Source of the DNA: an actinobacterium LLX17
GTDB taxonomy: Bacteria; Actinomycetota; Actinomycetes; Propionibacteriales; Nocardioidaceae
Length of the DNA: 64,000 nt
Assembly (NCBI GenBank): GCA_000471045.1
Contig: KI301992.1
Span: forward strand, 2,409,452-2,473,451
Reading direction: 5' to 3'
Below the pieces are notes generated by a model. That model was not told where the DNA came from, ran no database searches, and saw nothing but the letters and a program-made list of their open reading frames with translations. Below are positions 42,598-50,966 of the stretch, in pieces (the first letter of the stretch is position 1; each line of letters opens with the position of its first letter). Both the position numbers and the translations under genes were made by a program.

Positions 42598-42619
42598 GAG
42601 CTGTCGGTGGAGATCCGGC

Positions 42620-42826
42620 TCAGCGGCCGTACTGGTCCCGCGGCGGGTCGACGCGGCGGTCACGGTTGTTGGCGGCCATCAGCAGCGAGACGATCAGGCC
42701 GAGCACGCCGACCGCCATGAGGATGTAACCGACCGTGATGAGGTCGATGGCCTCGACGCTGTCGCGCACGGCGAACGCGAAGATGGCGCCAAGGGCCAGG
42801 AGTACGAGCGAGCTTCCGATGTACAT
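42620..42826 (-). CDS. DUF6458 small membrane protein
   Basis: 68 residues: two membrane helices (MYIGSSLVLLALGAIFAFAV and VGYILMAVGVLGLIVSLLMAA) and a charged tail ending NNRDRRVDPP. This is the layout of the DUF6458 proteins common in actinobacteria. The ATG at 42826 opens the first helix directly. Function unknown; single-gene unit. Confidence 0.8.
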   Translation of the reverse strand: MYIGSSLVLLALGAIFAFAVRDSVEAIDLITVGYILMAVGVLGLIVSLLMAANNRDRRVDPPRDQYGR

Positions 42827-43161
42827 GGGTGCGCCTTTCGTCGGGGACGTACCGACCGTAGACCCGCTGGCCAGGAGCGCAACTCGGCGTGGCGCGGCTC
42901 GACGTGGCGGGGCTCGACGTGGAGGGCGTCGGCTCCGCGGCCTGGTTGCCGAAGCCGCGGAGCCTGGGGGCGCGAGCGTTCCGGAACGTTCGAGCACCTC
43001 TCCCCATGGCACCACGCGGAGGGGGCACCCGTCTGGCGTTTCCTGCTCCTCTCCCATCAGGACCGGCTGCGCGCCGTGGCCGTCGGTTGGGTGCCGCAAC
43101 CGTGGGTACGTGCCTGAGGGGTGCAGAGACGTCGCCCGCGATCTGCGAATGAAGGACCGAC
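42827..43161. other. Intergenic region upstream of the glycosyltransferase operon
   Basis: 335 bases without a convincing gene. It contains a short near-direct repeat (GGCTCGACGTGG twice around 42897-42922) and AAGGA just before the first glycosyltransferase ATG. Presumably holds promoters for DUF6458 leftward and the operon rightward; no palindrome stands out. Confidence 0.5.
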
Positions 43162-44292
43162 ATGTCGCTCACACGTCATCAGACCCGCCTCACGAACCAC
43201 GGCACCACGATCGAGCAGGACCGCCCGCTGCGCGTCGCCTCGGTCCCGGCCTCGCACGTCTACGTCCGACACCTGCGCCCGCTCCCCGAGTGGCTCGGCC
43301 CCGAGCAGACCGTGACCGTCCTTCCCGATCCCGACCCCACTGACTCGCGACGACCCGCCGGCGCCCCGTGGTGGCCACCGGCCGTTCTCGAGCCCCAGTG
43401 GATCGACGACCACGCCGACGAGATCGATCTGGTCCACCTGCAGTTCGGCTTCGACCACCGCTCGCCGGAAGACCTGGCGGTGTGGGTGGACACCCTGCGG
43501 CGCCACGCCATCCCGCTGCTCTACACCGTCCACGACCTGCGCAACCCCCACCACGCGGACCGGTCGCTGCACGACGCCCAGCTCGACGTCCTGGTGCCCG
43601 CCGCGTCGGGCCTCATCACACTGACGCCCGGCGCTGCGGCGGAGATTCGCGACCGGTGGGGTCGGGAGGCCCGAGTGCTCCCGCATCCGCACGTCATCCC
43701 CCTCGACGTCATGGACGACCTGCGCGAACGTCGTGCCGCCCGGCGCGACCGCGGCTTCACGGTCGGCCTGCACATCAAGAGCCTGCGCGCGAGCATGGAT
43801 CCCGTCGTCGTCCTGCCGACCCTGCTCGACGCCGTCGCCGACATTCCCGGTGGTCGGGTGCAGGTCAATGGACACCGTGACGTGCTCGGTGAGGGGTCAC
43901 CGCTCGACCCCGACGTCCTGCGGTTGCTTCGCTCCGGCGCGGTCGACCTGCGCGTGCACGACTTCCTGCCCGACGAGGAGTTCTGGACCTACCTCGCCGG
44001 CCTGGACGCCTCGGTGCTGCCCTACCGCTTCGGTACTCACTCGGGGTGGCTCGAAGGATGCCGCGATGTCGGCACGGCGGTGGTGGCACCCAGCTGCGGC
44101 TACTACGCCGACCAGGGCCCCGTGCACACCTACGAGCTCGACGAGGACCACTTCGATCCTGACTCCTTGATGCGGGCCGTCCACGACGCCTGGCGACCCC
44201 CGGAGCCGGCGGTCTCGGTCGCCGAGCGCGTCGAGCAGCGCACGTGGCTCGCCGCCGCCCACGCTGAGATCTACCGCCGGCTGGTGAGCTGA
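43162..44292 (+). CDS. Glycosyltransferase (GT-B fold), first of four
   Basis: A 376-residue cytoplasmic enzyme. The N-terminal half has VHLQFGFDHRSPEDLAVW and YTVHDLRNPHHADRSLHD; the C-terminal half has FTVGLHIKSLRASMDPV, RVHDFLPDEEFWTYLAGLDASVLPYRFGTHSGWLEGCRDVG, typical of GT4/GT1 donor-binding domains. Donor and acceptor sugars are unknown. AAGGA precedes the ATG. Its stop shares one base with the next start, linking it to three more transferases. Confidence 0.78.
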   Translation: MSLTRHQTRLTNHGTTIEQDRPLRVASVPASHVYVRHLRPLPEWLGPEQTVTVLPDPDPTDSRRPAGAPWWPPAVLEPQWIDDHADEIDLVHLQFGFDHRSPEDLAVWVDTLRRHAIPLLYTVHDLRNPHHADRSLHDAQLDVLVPAASGLITLTPGAAAEIRDRWGREARVLPHPHVIPLDVMDDLRERRAARRDRGFTVGLHIKSLRASMDPVVVLPTLLDAVADIPGGRVQVNGHRDVLGEGSPLDPDVLRLLRSGAVDLRVHDFLPDEEFWTYLAGLDASVLPYRFGTHSGWLEGCRDVGTAVVAPSCGYYADQGPVHTYELDEDHFDPDSLMRAVHDAWRPPEPAVSVAERVEQRTWLAAAHAEIYRRLVS

Positions 44293-45356
44293 TGCGGATC
44301 TGTCTGATCGCATCCAGCCGCTTCCCTGTGGCCGAGCCGTTCCAGGGCGGGCTCGAGGCGCACACCGCTGCCCTGGCCGACCGGCTGATGCGTCGGGGTC
44401 ATGAGGTCACGCTGTTCGCCGCCCCCGGTTCCGACCCGCGGTTCGGGGCGCGCGTGCTGCCCGTGTCCCGCCACCGGTCCAGCGCCATCGCGCGTCGCGA
44501 CGTGGCCGCGCCGCCGGAGACCTGGATGCAGGATCACCACGCCTACCTCGGGCTCATGCTGGAGCTGATGCGCGACGGCGACCGCTACGACGTCGTGCAC
44601 AACAACAGCCTCCACCACCTGCCGATCGCGATGGCCTCGGCCATCTCGCCGCCGCTCGTGACCACCTTGCACACGCCGCCGCTGCCGTGGATCGAGTCGG
44701 CCGCGCAGCTCGCCCCGCCGGGCGTCCGCTACGTCGCGGTCAGCCGGCACACCCGAGCGGCATGGCGCCACGTCGTCGATGCCACGGTCATCCCGAACGG
44801 CGTCGACACCGCCAGCTGGGTGCCCGGCCCCGGCGGCGAGCGGGCGGTGTGGAGCGGGCGCCTCGTGCCCGAGAAGGCGCCGCACCTGGCGATCGACGCC
44901 GCTCGCTCGGCAGGCTTCGCCATTGACCTGGTGGGCCCGGTGCAGGACCACGACTACGTGGCCCGTGAGGTGCTGCCCCGCCTCGGTCCCGACGTCGTGC
45001 ACCACGGCCATCTCGCTGGCGCCGAGCTGGTGCGGATGATCGGGTCGGCGGCCGTCGCGGTCGTCTCCCCAGTGTGGGACGAGCCGTACGGGCTGGTGGC
45101 CGCGGAGGCGCTGGCCTGCGGCACGCCGGTGGCGGCCTTCGCTCGAGGCGCGCTGCCCGAGATCGTCGACGACTCCTGTGGTGCCTTGGCCGCTGCCGGC
45201 GACGTCGACGCCCTGGCGCGAGCCATCGGCATCGCCGCCGGACGCGACCGGACCGCTGCTCGACTCCGCGCCGAGACGCGGTGCGACGTCGACCGGATGG
45301 TCGACTCGTACGAGGCCCTGTACCGCGAGCTGGTCGGACTCGAGGCGGCGGCGTGA
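44292..45356 (+). CDS. Family 4 glycosyltransferase
   Basis: A 354-residue GT-B enzyme. The acceptor domain has EPFQGGLEAHTAALADRLMRRGHEVTLFA and VVHNNSLHH. The donor domain includes VPNGVDT-like VIPNGVDTASWVPG, AVWSGRLVPEKAPHLAIDAA, and SPVWDEPYGLVAAEALACGTPVAAFARGALPEIV, the E-x7-E nucleotide-sugar site of GT4. Retaining transfer to a glycan or lipid is expected. It overlaps both neighbours by one to four bases. Confidence 0.92.
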   Translation: MRICLIASSRFPVAEPFQGGLEAHTAALADRLMRRGHEVTLFAAPGSDPRFGARVLPVSRHRSSAIARRDVAAPPETWMQDHHAYLGLMLELMRDGDRYDVVHNNSLHHLPIAMASAISPPLVTTLHTPPLPWIESAAQLAPPGVRYVAVSRHTRAAWRHVVDATVIPNGVDTASWVPGPGGERAVWSGRLVPEKAPHLAIDAARSAGFAIDLVGPVQDHDYVAREVLPRLGPDVVHHGHLAGAELVRMIGSAAVAVVSPVWDEPYGLVAAEALACGTPVAAFARGALPEIVDDSCGALAAAGDVDALARAIGIAAGRDRTAARLRAETRCDVDRMVDSYEALYRELVGLEAAA

Positions 45357-46360
45357 TCGCCTACTACGTGCACCACCACGGGCACGGCCACCGGCACCGC
45401 GCCACGGCCATCGCCCAACACCTGGAGACCCCGGTCACCGGCCTGTCGTCCGCTCCCCGGCCGGACGGCTGGGTCGGCGCGTGGGTCGACCTGCCGCGTG
45501 ACGACGCCGCGGTGGACGAGGCCGTCGATCCCACGGCCGCGGGCACCCTGCACTGGGTTCCCGAGCACGACGCCGGGCTCCGCGAGCGGATGGCCGAGGT
45601 CTCGGCCTGGATCCGCGACGTGCAGCCGAGCCTGCTGGTCGCCGACGTGTCGGTGGAGGTGGCCCTCCTCGCCCGCCTGCACGGCGTGCCGGTCGTGACC
45701 ACGGTGCTGCCCGGCCATCGCGAGGACGAGCCGCACGAGACCGTGCACCGCCTCAGCCGACGCGTGCTCGCCGCCTGGCCGGAGCACCAGCAGGACATGG
45801 TGCAGGGTCTCGATGTCGACGACCCGCGGGTCGCGCGAGTGGGGGCCATCTCCCGGTTCGACGACGCCGAACGTCCCACCGTCCCGCGCGAGGACGACCG
45901 TCCCCACGTCGTGGTGCTGCACGGCAGCGGCGGGTCCGAGCTCGCGGACGACCAGCTCGACCAGGCTCGCGCGGTGACCCCCAGGTGGCGCTGGACCGTG
46001 CTCGGCGGACCTGACGGATGGGACGACGACCCGTGGGCCACCCTGCTGGCGGCCGACGTCGTCGTCACTCACGCGGGGCAGAACGCCCTCGCCGAGGTGG
46101 CCGCCGCGCGCGTGCCCGCCGTGGTGCTCCCCCAGTCCCGTCCGCACGACGAGCAGGTCACGACCGCCGCGGCCCTCGCCCGCACCGGGCGCTATCCCGT
46201 GGTGGTGCCCGACGACCCCCGCGACGTCGACTGGGCCGCGGCGCTGGAGGCGGCGCGGCGTCTCGACGGTGAGGCGTGGAGCGCCTGGAACGACGGGCAG
46301 GGTGCGAGGCGCGCGGCAGCCGTCATCGAGGCGGAGATCCGACGAGGGTCGGCGGAGTGA
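45353..46360 (+). CDS. MurG/GT28-like glycosyltransferase
   Basis: A 335-residue GT-B enzyme from a GTG. The start YYVHHHGHGHRHRATAIAQHL resembles the glycine/histidine-rich first loop of MurG-type enzymes. The C-terminal half has VVLHGSGGSELADD, then ADVVVTHAGQNALAEVAAARVPAVVLPQSRPHDEQ, the GT28 donor-binding block. It overlaps upstream and downstream genes by four bases (GTGA). Probably uses a UDP-sugar. Confidence 0.83.
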   Translation: MIAYYVHHHGHGHRHRATAIAQHLETPVTGLSSAPRPDGWVGAWVDLPRDDAAVDEAVDPTAAGTLHWVPEHDAGLRERMAEVSAWIRDVQPSLLVADVSVEVALLARLHGVPVVTTVLPGHREDEPHETVHRLSRRVLAAWPEHQQDMVQGLDVDDPRVARVGAISRFDDAERPTVPREDDRPHVVVLHGSGGSELADDQLDQARAVTPRWRWTVLGGPDGWDDDPWATLLAADVVVTHAGQNALAEVAAARVPAVVLPQSRPHDEQVTTAAALARTGRYPVVVPDDPRDVDWAAALEAARRLDGEAWSAWNDGQGARRAAAVIEAEIRRGSAE

Positions 46361-47181
46361 CGAGCACGGCGGTCATCACGGTCGCGCACGGACGGCATGA
46401 CCACCTGCTGAGTCAGCGCCGCGCCCTGGCCGCGTGCGAGCCAGGCCCGGCCGACCACGTGGTGGTGGCCATCGACGACGAGGACGTTGCCTCCCTCGTC
46501 AGCGACGGATCGCCACCCGCACGCGTCCTGGCGCAGGACCGTGAGGCCGGACGACTTCCCCTGGCCAGGGCGCGCAACCGCGGCGCCCAGCAGGCGCTCG
46601 ACCTCGGACACGACCTGCTGGTCTTCCTCGACGTCGACTGCCTGCCCGACCCGGCGCTCCTGGCGGGGTACGAGGCGGCGATCCATCAGCACCCGGATGC
46701 CCTGCTGTGTGGGCCGGTCGCCTACCTGCCGCCGGCACCCGACGGTGGGTACACGGCCGAGGACCTGGCGCAGGCCCAGCCGCATCCCGCCCGGCCCGCG
46801 CCTCCGGCCGGCGAGGTCGTCCTCGACCCCACCGGGCACGACTTGTTCTGGTCGCTGTCGTTCGCGGTCACTGCCGCGACGTGGTCGACGATCGGCGGCT
46901 TCGACGAGGCGTACGTCGGCTACGGCGCCGAGGACACCGACTTCGGGCGGCGAGCCGCAGCCCGGGACGTGCCGATCGGCTGGGTCGGCGGCGCGCTGGC
47001 GTTCCACCAGCACCACCCGGTCAGCCATCCGCCGGTCGAGCACCTGGACGACGTGCTGCGCAACGGTCGCCTCTTCCGTGAGCGGTGGGGCACCTGGCCC
47101 ATGCAGGGCTGGCTCGACGCCTTCGAGGCGGACGGGCTGGTGGAGCGGACACCCGCCGGTGACTACCGACGGGCATCGTGA
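46357..47181 (+). CDS. Family 2 glycosyltransferase with galactosyltransferase-type C-terminus
   Basis: A 274-residue GT-A enzyme. The nucleotide-binding start is VITVAHGRHDHLLSQRRAL; LPLARARNRGAQQALDLGHDLLVFLDVDCLPDP carries the DxD-like metal site (DVD). The C-terminal part, GGFDEAYVGYGAEDTDFGRRAAARD, is the ED-type acceptor/catalytic block of galactosyltransferase-like GT2 members. It starts with GTG overlapping the preceding stop. Last gene of the transferase operon. Confidence 0.87.
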   Translation: MTSTAVITVAHGRHDHLLSQRRALAACEPGPADHVVVAIDDEDVASLVSDGSPPARVLAQDREAGRLPLARARNRGAQQALDLGHDLLVFLDVDCLPDPALLAGYEAAIHQHPDALLCGPVAYLPPAPDGGYTAEDLAQAQPHPARPAPPAGEVVLDPTGHDLFWSLSFAVTAATWSTIGGFDEAYVGYGAEDTDFGRRAAARDVPIGWVGGALAFHQHHPVSHPPVEHLDDVLRNGRLFRERWGTWPMQGWLDAFEADGLVERTPAGDYRRAS

Positions 47182-47185
47182 GCGA

Positions 47186-47476
47186 CTAGCTGCGGCGCTC
47201 GTCGCGGCCGCGGTTGCGCGACGGCAGGTCGACGTGCGGCGGCAGGTCGCTGCGGTGCAGCAGGCGGATGCGGGGGTCGCGGCCGGTGACGGTCTGCACC
47301 AGCTCGAGCACCTCGGGGGACGCCACGGGCACCTCGACGGTGAGCACGGTCTGGCGGCGCCACCGTCGGGTGTCGGCCGAGAGTCCGGCGGCACGCAGCT
47401 CGCGGGCGGCGAGCGTGGCGCGCCAGCGTCCGCCGGCGAAGACCAGCAGGGCGCGGTGGGTGGTCGCCTGGCTCAC
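47186..47476 (-). CDS. Hypothetical protein, basic
   Basis: 96 residues from a GTG that overlaps the stop of the upstream gene (GTGA). ALLVFAGGRWRATLAARELRAAGLSADTRRWRRQTVLTVEVPVASPEVLELVQTVTG suggests a small alpha/beta domain (ferredoxin-like fold possible), then a very basic tail. I do not recognise a family. Confidence 0.5.
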   Translation of the reverse strand: MSQATTHRALLVFAGGRWRATLAARELRAAGLSADTRRWRRQTVLTVEVPVASPEVLELVQTVTGRDPRIRLLHRSDLPPHVDLPSRNRGRDERRS

Positions 47477-47646
47477 GAGCCGCCGCTGCCGCCGTCGTCG
47501 CCCTGCAGCTCCTGCGGGTCGTCACCGAACGGCGTGGGCGAGTCGGTGGGCTGGGGGCCGTCGTTGCCGGTCCCGTCCTCCTGCTCATGACGGTCCGGTT
47601 CCTCGCCCTGGGGCGAGTGCTGGGGGTCCGTGTTCGGGTCAGCCAT
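47473..47646 (-). CDS. Small acidic, probably disordered protein
   Basis: 57 residues beginning MADPNTDPQHSPQGEEPD, rich in Asp, Glu, Gln, Pro and Gly with no hydrophobic core. GGAGAGGAGG before the ATG at 47646 is a strong ribosome site, and the downstream gene is coupled to its stop, both supporting that it is expressed. Function unknown. Confidence 0.5.
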   Translation of the reverse strand: MADPNTDPQHSPQGEEPDRHEQEDGTGNDGPQPTDSPTPFGDDPQELQGDDGGSGGS

Positions 47647-47761
47647 GACGTCCTCCTCTCCTGGGTACGCGGTGCATGTACCCAGAACGTCGCTGGTTGA
47701 CGCCCCGGCCCGCTGGCCTCGTTCCGCACGCACGGCCCGGCGGCGACAGTATGCTCGGCGC

Positions 47762-49042
47762 GTGCCGGGTCCGACGAGCGAATCGACGACGCCGCCCCGA
47801 CCTCTCCGGGACAGTCTGACGTTCCTGCTGATCCTCGGCGCCACGTTCGGCCTGCAGCTCCTGACGCTGGTGACCGGCATCATCATGGCCCGCCTGCTCG
47901 GGGTCGAGGGTCGAGGCGTCGTCGCCCTCGTCCTGGCCGTCAGCATGTTCGCGGCCCAGCTGTCGTTCGCCGGCAGCGTTCCGCCGGCCATCGCCAAGCT
48001 GGTGGCGGAACGGCATGGCCGCGCCCGCGACGTCGTCGGGCACGTCGGGCGCCGACGCGGCTGGCTCGTGGTGCTGCCGTGCCTCGTAGCCGGCGGCATG
48101 CTGCTGCTCCTGCTCGACTCCTCCGGCGAGGACCGCGCCGAGATCGCCGTGCTCACGGGGATCGTCGCCTTCCAGACCATCGTCTTCGCCGTGCTGGGCG
48201 GGTGTCTGCAGGGCGAGGGTCGCCTGGTGCGCATGGCCTGGGTCGCCCTGACCCCGCAGGGGCTCTTCACGGTCGTGCTGCTGGTGGTCGCCGTGGCCGA
48301 CTGGGACTGGTCGGCCCGCGACGTGCTGCTCTCGTTCGTCGTCTGCGGCCTCACCAGCGTCGTCGTGGCCTACTTCTCGCTGCAGCCCGGCCGTGGGCGG
48401 GACGAGGACCGGGTGCCGGAAGCCTCACTGTGGACCGAGGCCCGCAACAACTACGTCAGCGGCGTCCGGCCGCTCGACGGCGTCGGGCTGGAGCGCATTC
48501 TCGTCGGCGGCATGCTCGGCACGGCGGCGCTCGGTCTGTTCGCCGCGGGCATCGCGGTGGCGAACCTGTGCCGCCTGGTCAGCAACGCGGTGGCGGTCGT
48601 GGTGCTGCCGCGGGTCGCGGCCTGCCAGGGCGACGTCGTGCGGCAGCGGGCCGTGGTGCGCCGCTGGTTCGGCATCTCGCTGGCGCTCGTCGTGTCGATC
48701 GTGGCGGTGCTGCAGGTCGCCGTCGAGCCGGTGATCCGCCTGGCGTTCGGCGAGGAGTTCTTGGGCGCGGTCGCCTGCGCGCGTTGGCTCATCGTCGCCG
48801 ACGGACTGATGGCCCTGCGGCGGGTGATGATCTCCGCCCTGCAGGGTCAGGGGCGTGGCTCGGTGGCCTCCTGGATCGAGCTGGCCCTCCTGCCGGTGCT
48901 GGTCGGCGCGATCGTCACCGCGGGGGTGCTCGACAGTCTCGTGGGTGTCGGCATGGCCCTCACCGGCGTCGGCGCCCTGGCTTGCCTGGCGCTGGCCTGG
49001 GCGGTGTTCCGTCCGTTCAGCGCCTCGCGGCTCGCTGCCTAG
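47762..49042 (+). CDS. Polysaccharide flippase-like membrane protein (MVF/Wzx superfamily)
   Basis: A 426-residue membrane protein with about twelve helices. The start SLTFLLILGATFGLQLLTLVTGIIMARLLGVEGRGVVAL is the typical Wzx/MATE-like opening. Later ERILVGGMLGTAALGLFAAGIAVANLCRLVSNAVAVVVLPRVAA and VIRLAFGEEFLGAV fit polysaccharide transporters. It would move lipid-linked glycans made by the four transferases across the membrane. The GTG at 47762 is chosen since upstream codons lack helix character. Its end overlaps the opposite hydrolase gene by 26 bases. Confidence 0.8.
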   Translation: MPGPTSESTTPPRPLRDSLTFLLILGATFGLQLLTLVTGIIMARLLGVEGRGVVALVLAVSMFAAQLSFAGSVPPAIAKLVAERHGRARDVVGHVGRRRGWLVVLPCLVAGGMLLLLLDSSGEDRAEIAVLTGIVAFQTIVFAVLGGCLQGEGRLVRMAWVALTPQGLFTVVLLVVAVADWDWSARDVLLSFVVCGLTSVVVAYFSLQPGRGRDEDRVPEASLWTEARNNYVSGVRPLDGVGLERILVGGMLGTAALGLFAAGIAVANLCRLVSNAVAVVVLPRVAACQGDVVRQRAVVRRWFGISLALVVSIVAVLQVAVEPVIRLAFGEEFLGAVACARWLIVADGLMALRRVMISALQGQGRGSVASWIELALLPVLVGAIVTAGVLDSLVGVGMALTGVGALACLALAWAVFRPFSASRLAA

Positions 49043-49979
49043 GCCCCGGCAGACGGCGGCGCACGCGCCGGACGATCTCGCGCTGAGCGCGCCGCGCCTC
49101 CGGGATTGCGCGGGTCATCCAGACGTGGAACATCTCGGTGACCTCCAGCAGGTCGACGGTCACGTCCTCGTCGCGTGCCTTGGTCAGCAGGCGGTCGACG
49201 GCAGGACGCAGGATGTCGCGATCGCCCACCAGCATGTCGACCGGAGGTAGACCCGACAGCGTGCCGTCGATCGGCGACACGAGGGAGTCGGCCGGGTCGC
49301 GGTCGCCGGCCCACGCGCGGCCGGCCGCGCGCAGACCGGTCTCGTCGAGCATCGGGTCGGTCGCCTCCAGCTCGGGGACCTCCTCGTCTCGTAGCGTCGC
49401 GTCGAGCCAGGGACTCAGGGCCACGATCCCCGCGGGCTGAGGACCTCCGGTGTCCCGGAGCTGGGCCGCGACCACGAACACCAGCGCGCCACCCGCCGAG
49501 TCGCCCATCAGCACCGTCGGCAGTGGGCTGGGCGCACCTGCGAGCTCGACGAGACGCGGCAGCACCTCGGCGACCGTGGCGCCCGGGGCCAGAGGGTAGG
49601 CCGGGACGACGACCTCCGCCGGCACGGCCGTGAGCGCCCGCACGAGCCGCCAGTAGTCAGGCGTCAGCGGATGGACGTATCCCCCGCCGTGGAAGTACAC
49701 GATCCGCACCCGCGGCTCCGCCCGGCGCGGTTGGACGGTCCAGACCTGCATCCCCGCTTCGCCCGCGACGGTCACCCGACAGCGCAGACGGGTCCACCGC
49801 GTGGGCGGGGCGTCACCGTTGCTGCGCTGCAGCTTCTCGGCGTTGCGGAGCGTGTGCTCGGCACCGCGGAACGCATCCTTGTCCCGCCGCAGCCACATGC
49901 CCCGCACGTAGAGGCGGGTCCAGAGGGTGCGCGGTCGGTCGTCGACGACGTGCCGCACGCTCGTTCCGCTGCCGCTCAC
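49017..49979 (-). CDS. Alpha/beta hydrolase of the HSL/esterase group
   Basis: A 320-residue esterase. The HGGG oxyanion motif is FHGGGYVHPLTPDYWRL, the nucleophile elbow GDSAGG, with a DRDILRPAVDRL acid segment and FHVWM supplying the histidine. This is the hormone-sensitive-lipase (family IV) pattern, active on short to medium acyl esters. The N-terminus has a basic cap region. It overlaps the flippase 3' end on the other strand. Confidence 0.85.
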   Translation of the reverse strand: MSGSGTSVRHVVDDRPRTLWTRLYVRGMWLRRDKDAFRGAEHTLRNAEKLQRSNGDAPPTRWTRLRCRVTVAGEAGMQVWTVQPRRAEPRVRIVYFHGGGYVHPLTPDYWRLVRALTAVPAEVVVPAYPLAPGATVAEVLPRLVELAGAPSPLPTVLMGDSAGGALVFVVAAQLRDTGGPQPAGIVALSPWLDATLRDEEVPELEATDPMLDETGLRAAGRAWAGDRDPADSLVSPIDGTLSGLPPVDMLVGDRDILRPAVDRLLTKARDEDVTVDLLEVTEMFHVWMTRAIPEARRAQREIVRRVRRRLPGPRQRAARR

Positions 49980-50003
49980 GTTCGCTCCGTCCTGTCGGCC
50001 GTC

Positions 50004-50840
50004 TCAGCCGCGCAGGAACGCCGCGACCGTCGGGTTCACGATGTCCTGCGACTCGTCGAAGTAGCCGTGCCGCCCACCGTCGACCAGCTCGAGCTCGGCT
50101 CCCGGGATCTTCGAGACCAGGTTCTCGGCGTTGGCGTACGGCGTCATGCGGTCGTCCGTGCCGTGCATGACCAGCGTGGGAGACGCGATCTGGTCGAGGC
50201 GACCCCACGCGTCGTGCCGCCGGCTGATGCGCAGGTGACGCCGGGCGTCCTCGGTGCTCATGCCGGGGTCACCGAACAGGTGGCGGGGAACGGCCTCGTA
50301 GCCGCCACACGACTCGACGTAGTCCGGGGTGTAGAAGAGGTCGACCGTCGTGCGCAAGCGCTGGTCGGGATCCGGGTCGGCCAGCGCACGCCGCACGCTC
50401 TTGTCGCTCTTCACGGCGCCCGAGCCGCCGGGAGCGGTGCACCCGAGCACGAGTCGCCGCACCAGCTCGGGTCGCGCGATGGCCAGCTCCTGCGCCACCC
50501 GGCCACCCATCGACGTGGCGTACACGTCGGTGCTGTCGCGGCCCAGCGACTCGATGACGGCGGCCGCGTCGGCGGCGAACGAGGTGGACGACCACGCCTG
50601 CCGGCGGGGCGGCTTCGGCGCAGTGGTGGTGCCCGTGCCGCGGTAGTCGAACGTGACGGTCAGCCAGTCCCGGGCGAAGTCGTCGCGCAGGCGGTCCCAC
50701 CAGTGATGGCTGTTGCGTTGGCCCGGCAGCAGGAGCAGCAGCGGCGCCGTGCGCGGTCCGTCCAGCTGCACCGCGAGGCGGGCCCCGTCGGGGCGGTTGG
50801 TCCAGGCGCGGAGCTCACCGTCACCCGCTCGGCCGGGCAT
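50004..50840 (-). CDS. Alpha/beta fold hydrolase
   Basis: A 278-residue hydrolase. LLLLPGQRNSHHWWDRL leads, then FDYRGTGTTTAP, the nucleophile elbow YATSMGGRVAQELA (serine in TSMGG), ILVMHGTDDRMTP-type LVMHGTDDRMTPY for the acid, and GGRHGYFDE for the histidine. Family members include perhydrolase- and lactonase-like enzymes; substrate unknown. The start at 50840 lies 24 bases from a 25-bp tandem repeat shared with the divergent hydrolase promoter. Confidence 0.8.
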   Translation of the reverse strand: MPGRAGDGELRAWTNRPDGARLAVQLDGPRTAPLLLLLPGQRNSHHWWDRLRDDFARDWLTVTFDYRGTGTTTAPKPPRRQAWSSTSFAADAAAVIESLGRDSTDVYATSMGGRVAQELAIARPELVRRLVLGCTAPGGSGAVKSDKSVRRALADPDPDQRLRTTVDLFYTPDYVESCGGYEAVPRHLFGDPGMSTEDARRHLRISRRHDAWGRLDQIASPTLVMHGTDDRMTPYANAENLVSKIPGAELELVDGGRHGYFDESQDIVNPTVAAFLRG

Positions 50841-50863
50841 GCCACGTTCATCCACGTCGTCCA

Positions 50864-50955
50864 CTGTGCCAGCGGCGCATGAGAGGCGCTGTGCCAGCGG
50901 CGCATGACGAGCGCTGTGCCAGCGGCGCATGAGAGGCGCTGTGCCAGCGGCGCCT
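50864..50955. repeat. Four tandem copies of a 25-bp unit in a divergent promoter
   Basis: CTGTGCCAGCGGCGCAT occurs at 50864, 50889, 50914 and, with a changed end, at 50939. The copies are separated by 8-bp GAGAGGCG or GACGAGCG. It fills nearly all of the space between two divergent hydrolase starts (50840 and 50967). Could be a set of regulator-binding sites or a variable tandem repeat. Confidence 0.85.
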
Positions 50956-50966
50956 AGGTTGGCCTC

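Noticed and set aside
50864-50955. Possible CRISPR array
   Set aside because: Repeats of 17 bp with 8-bp near-identical spacers do not fit CRISPR, and no cas gene is present.
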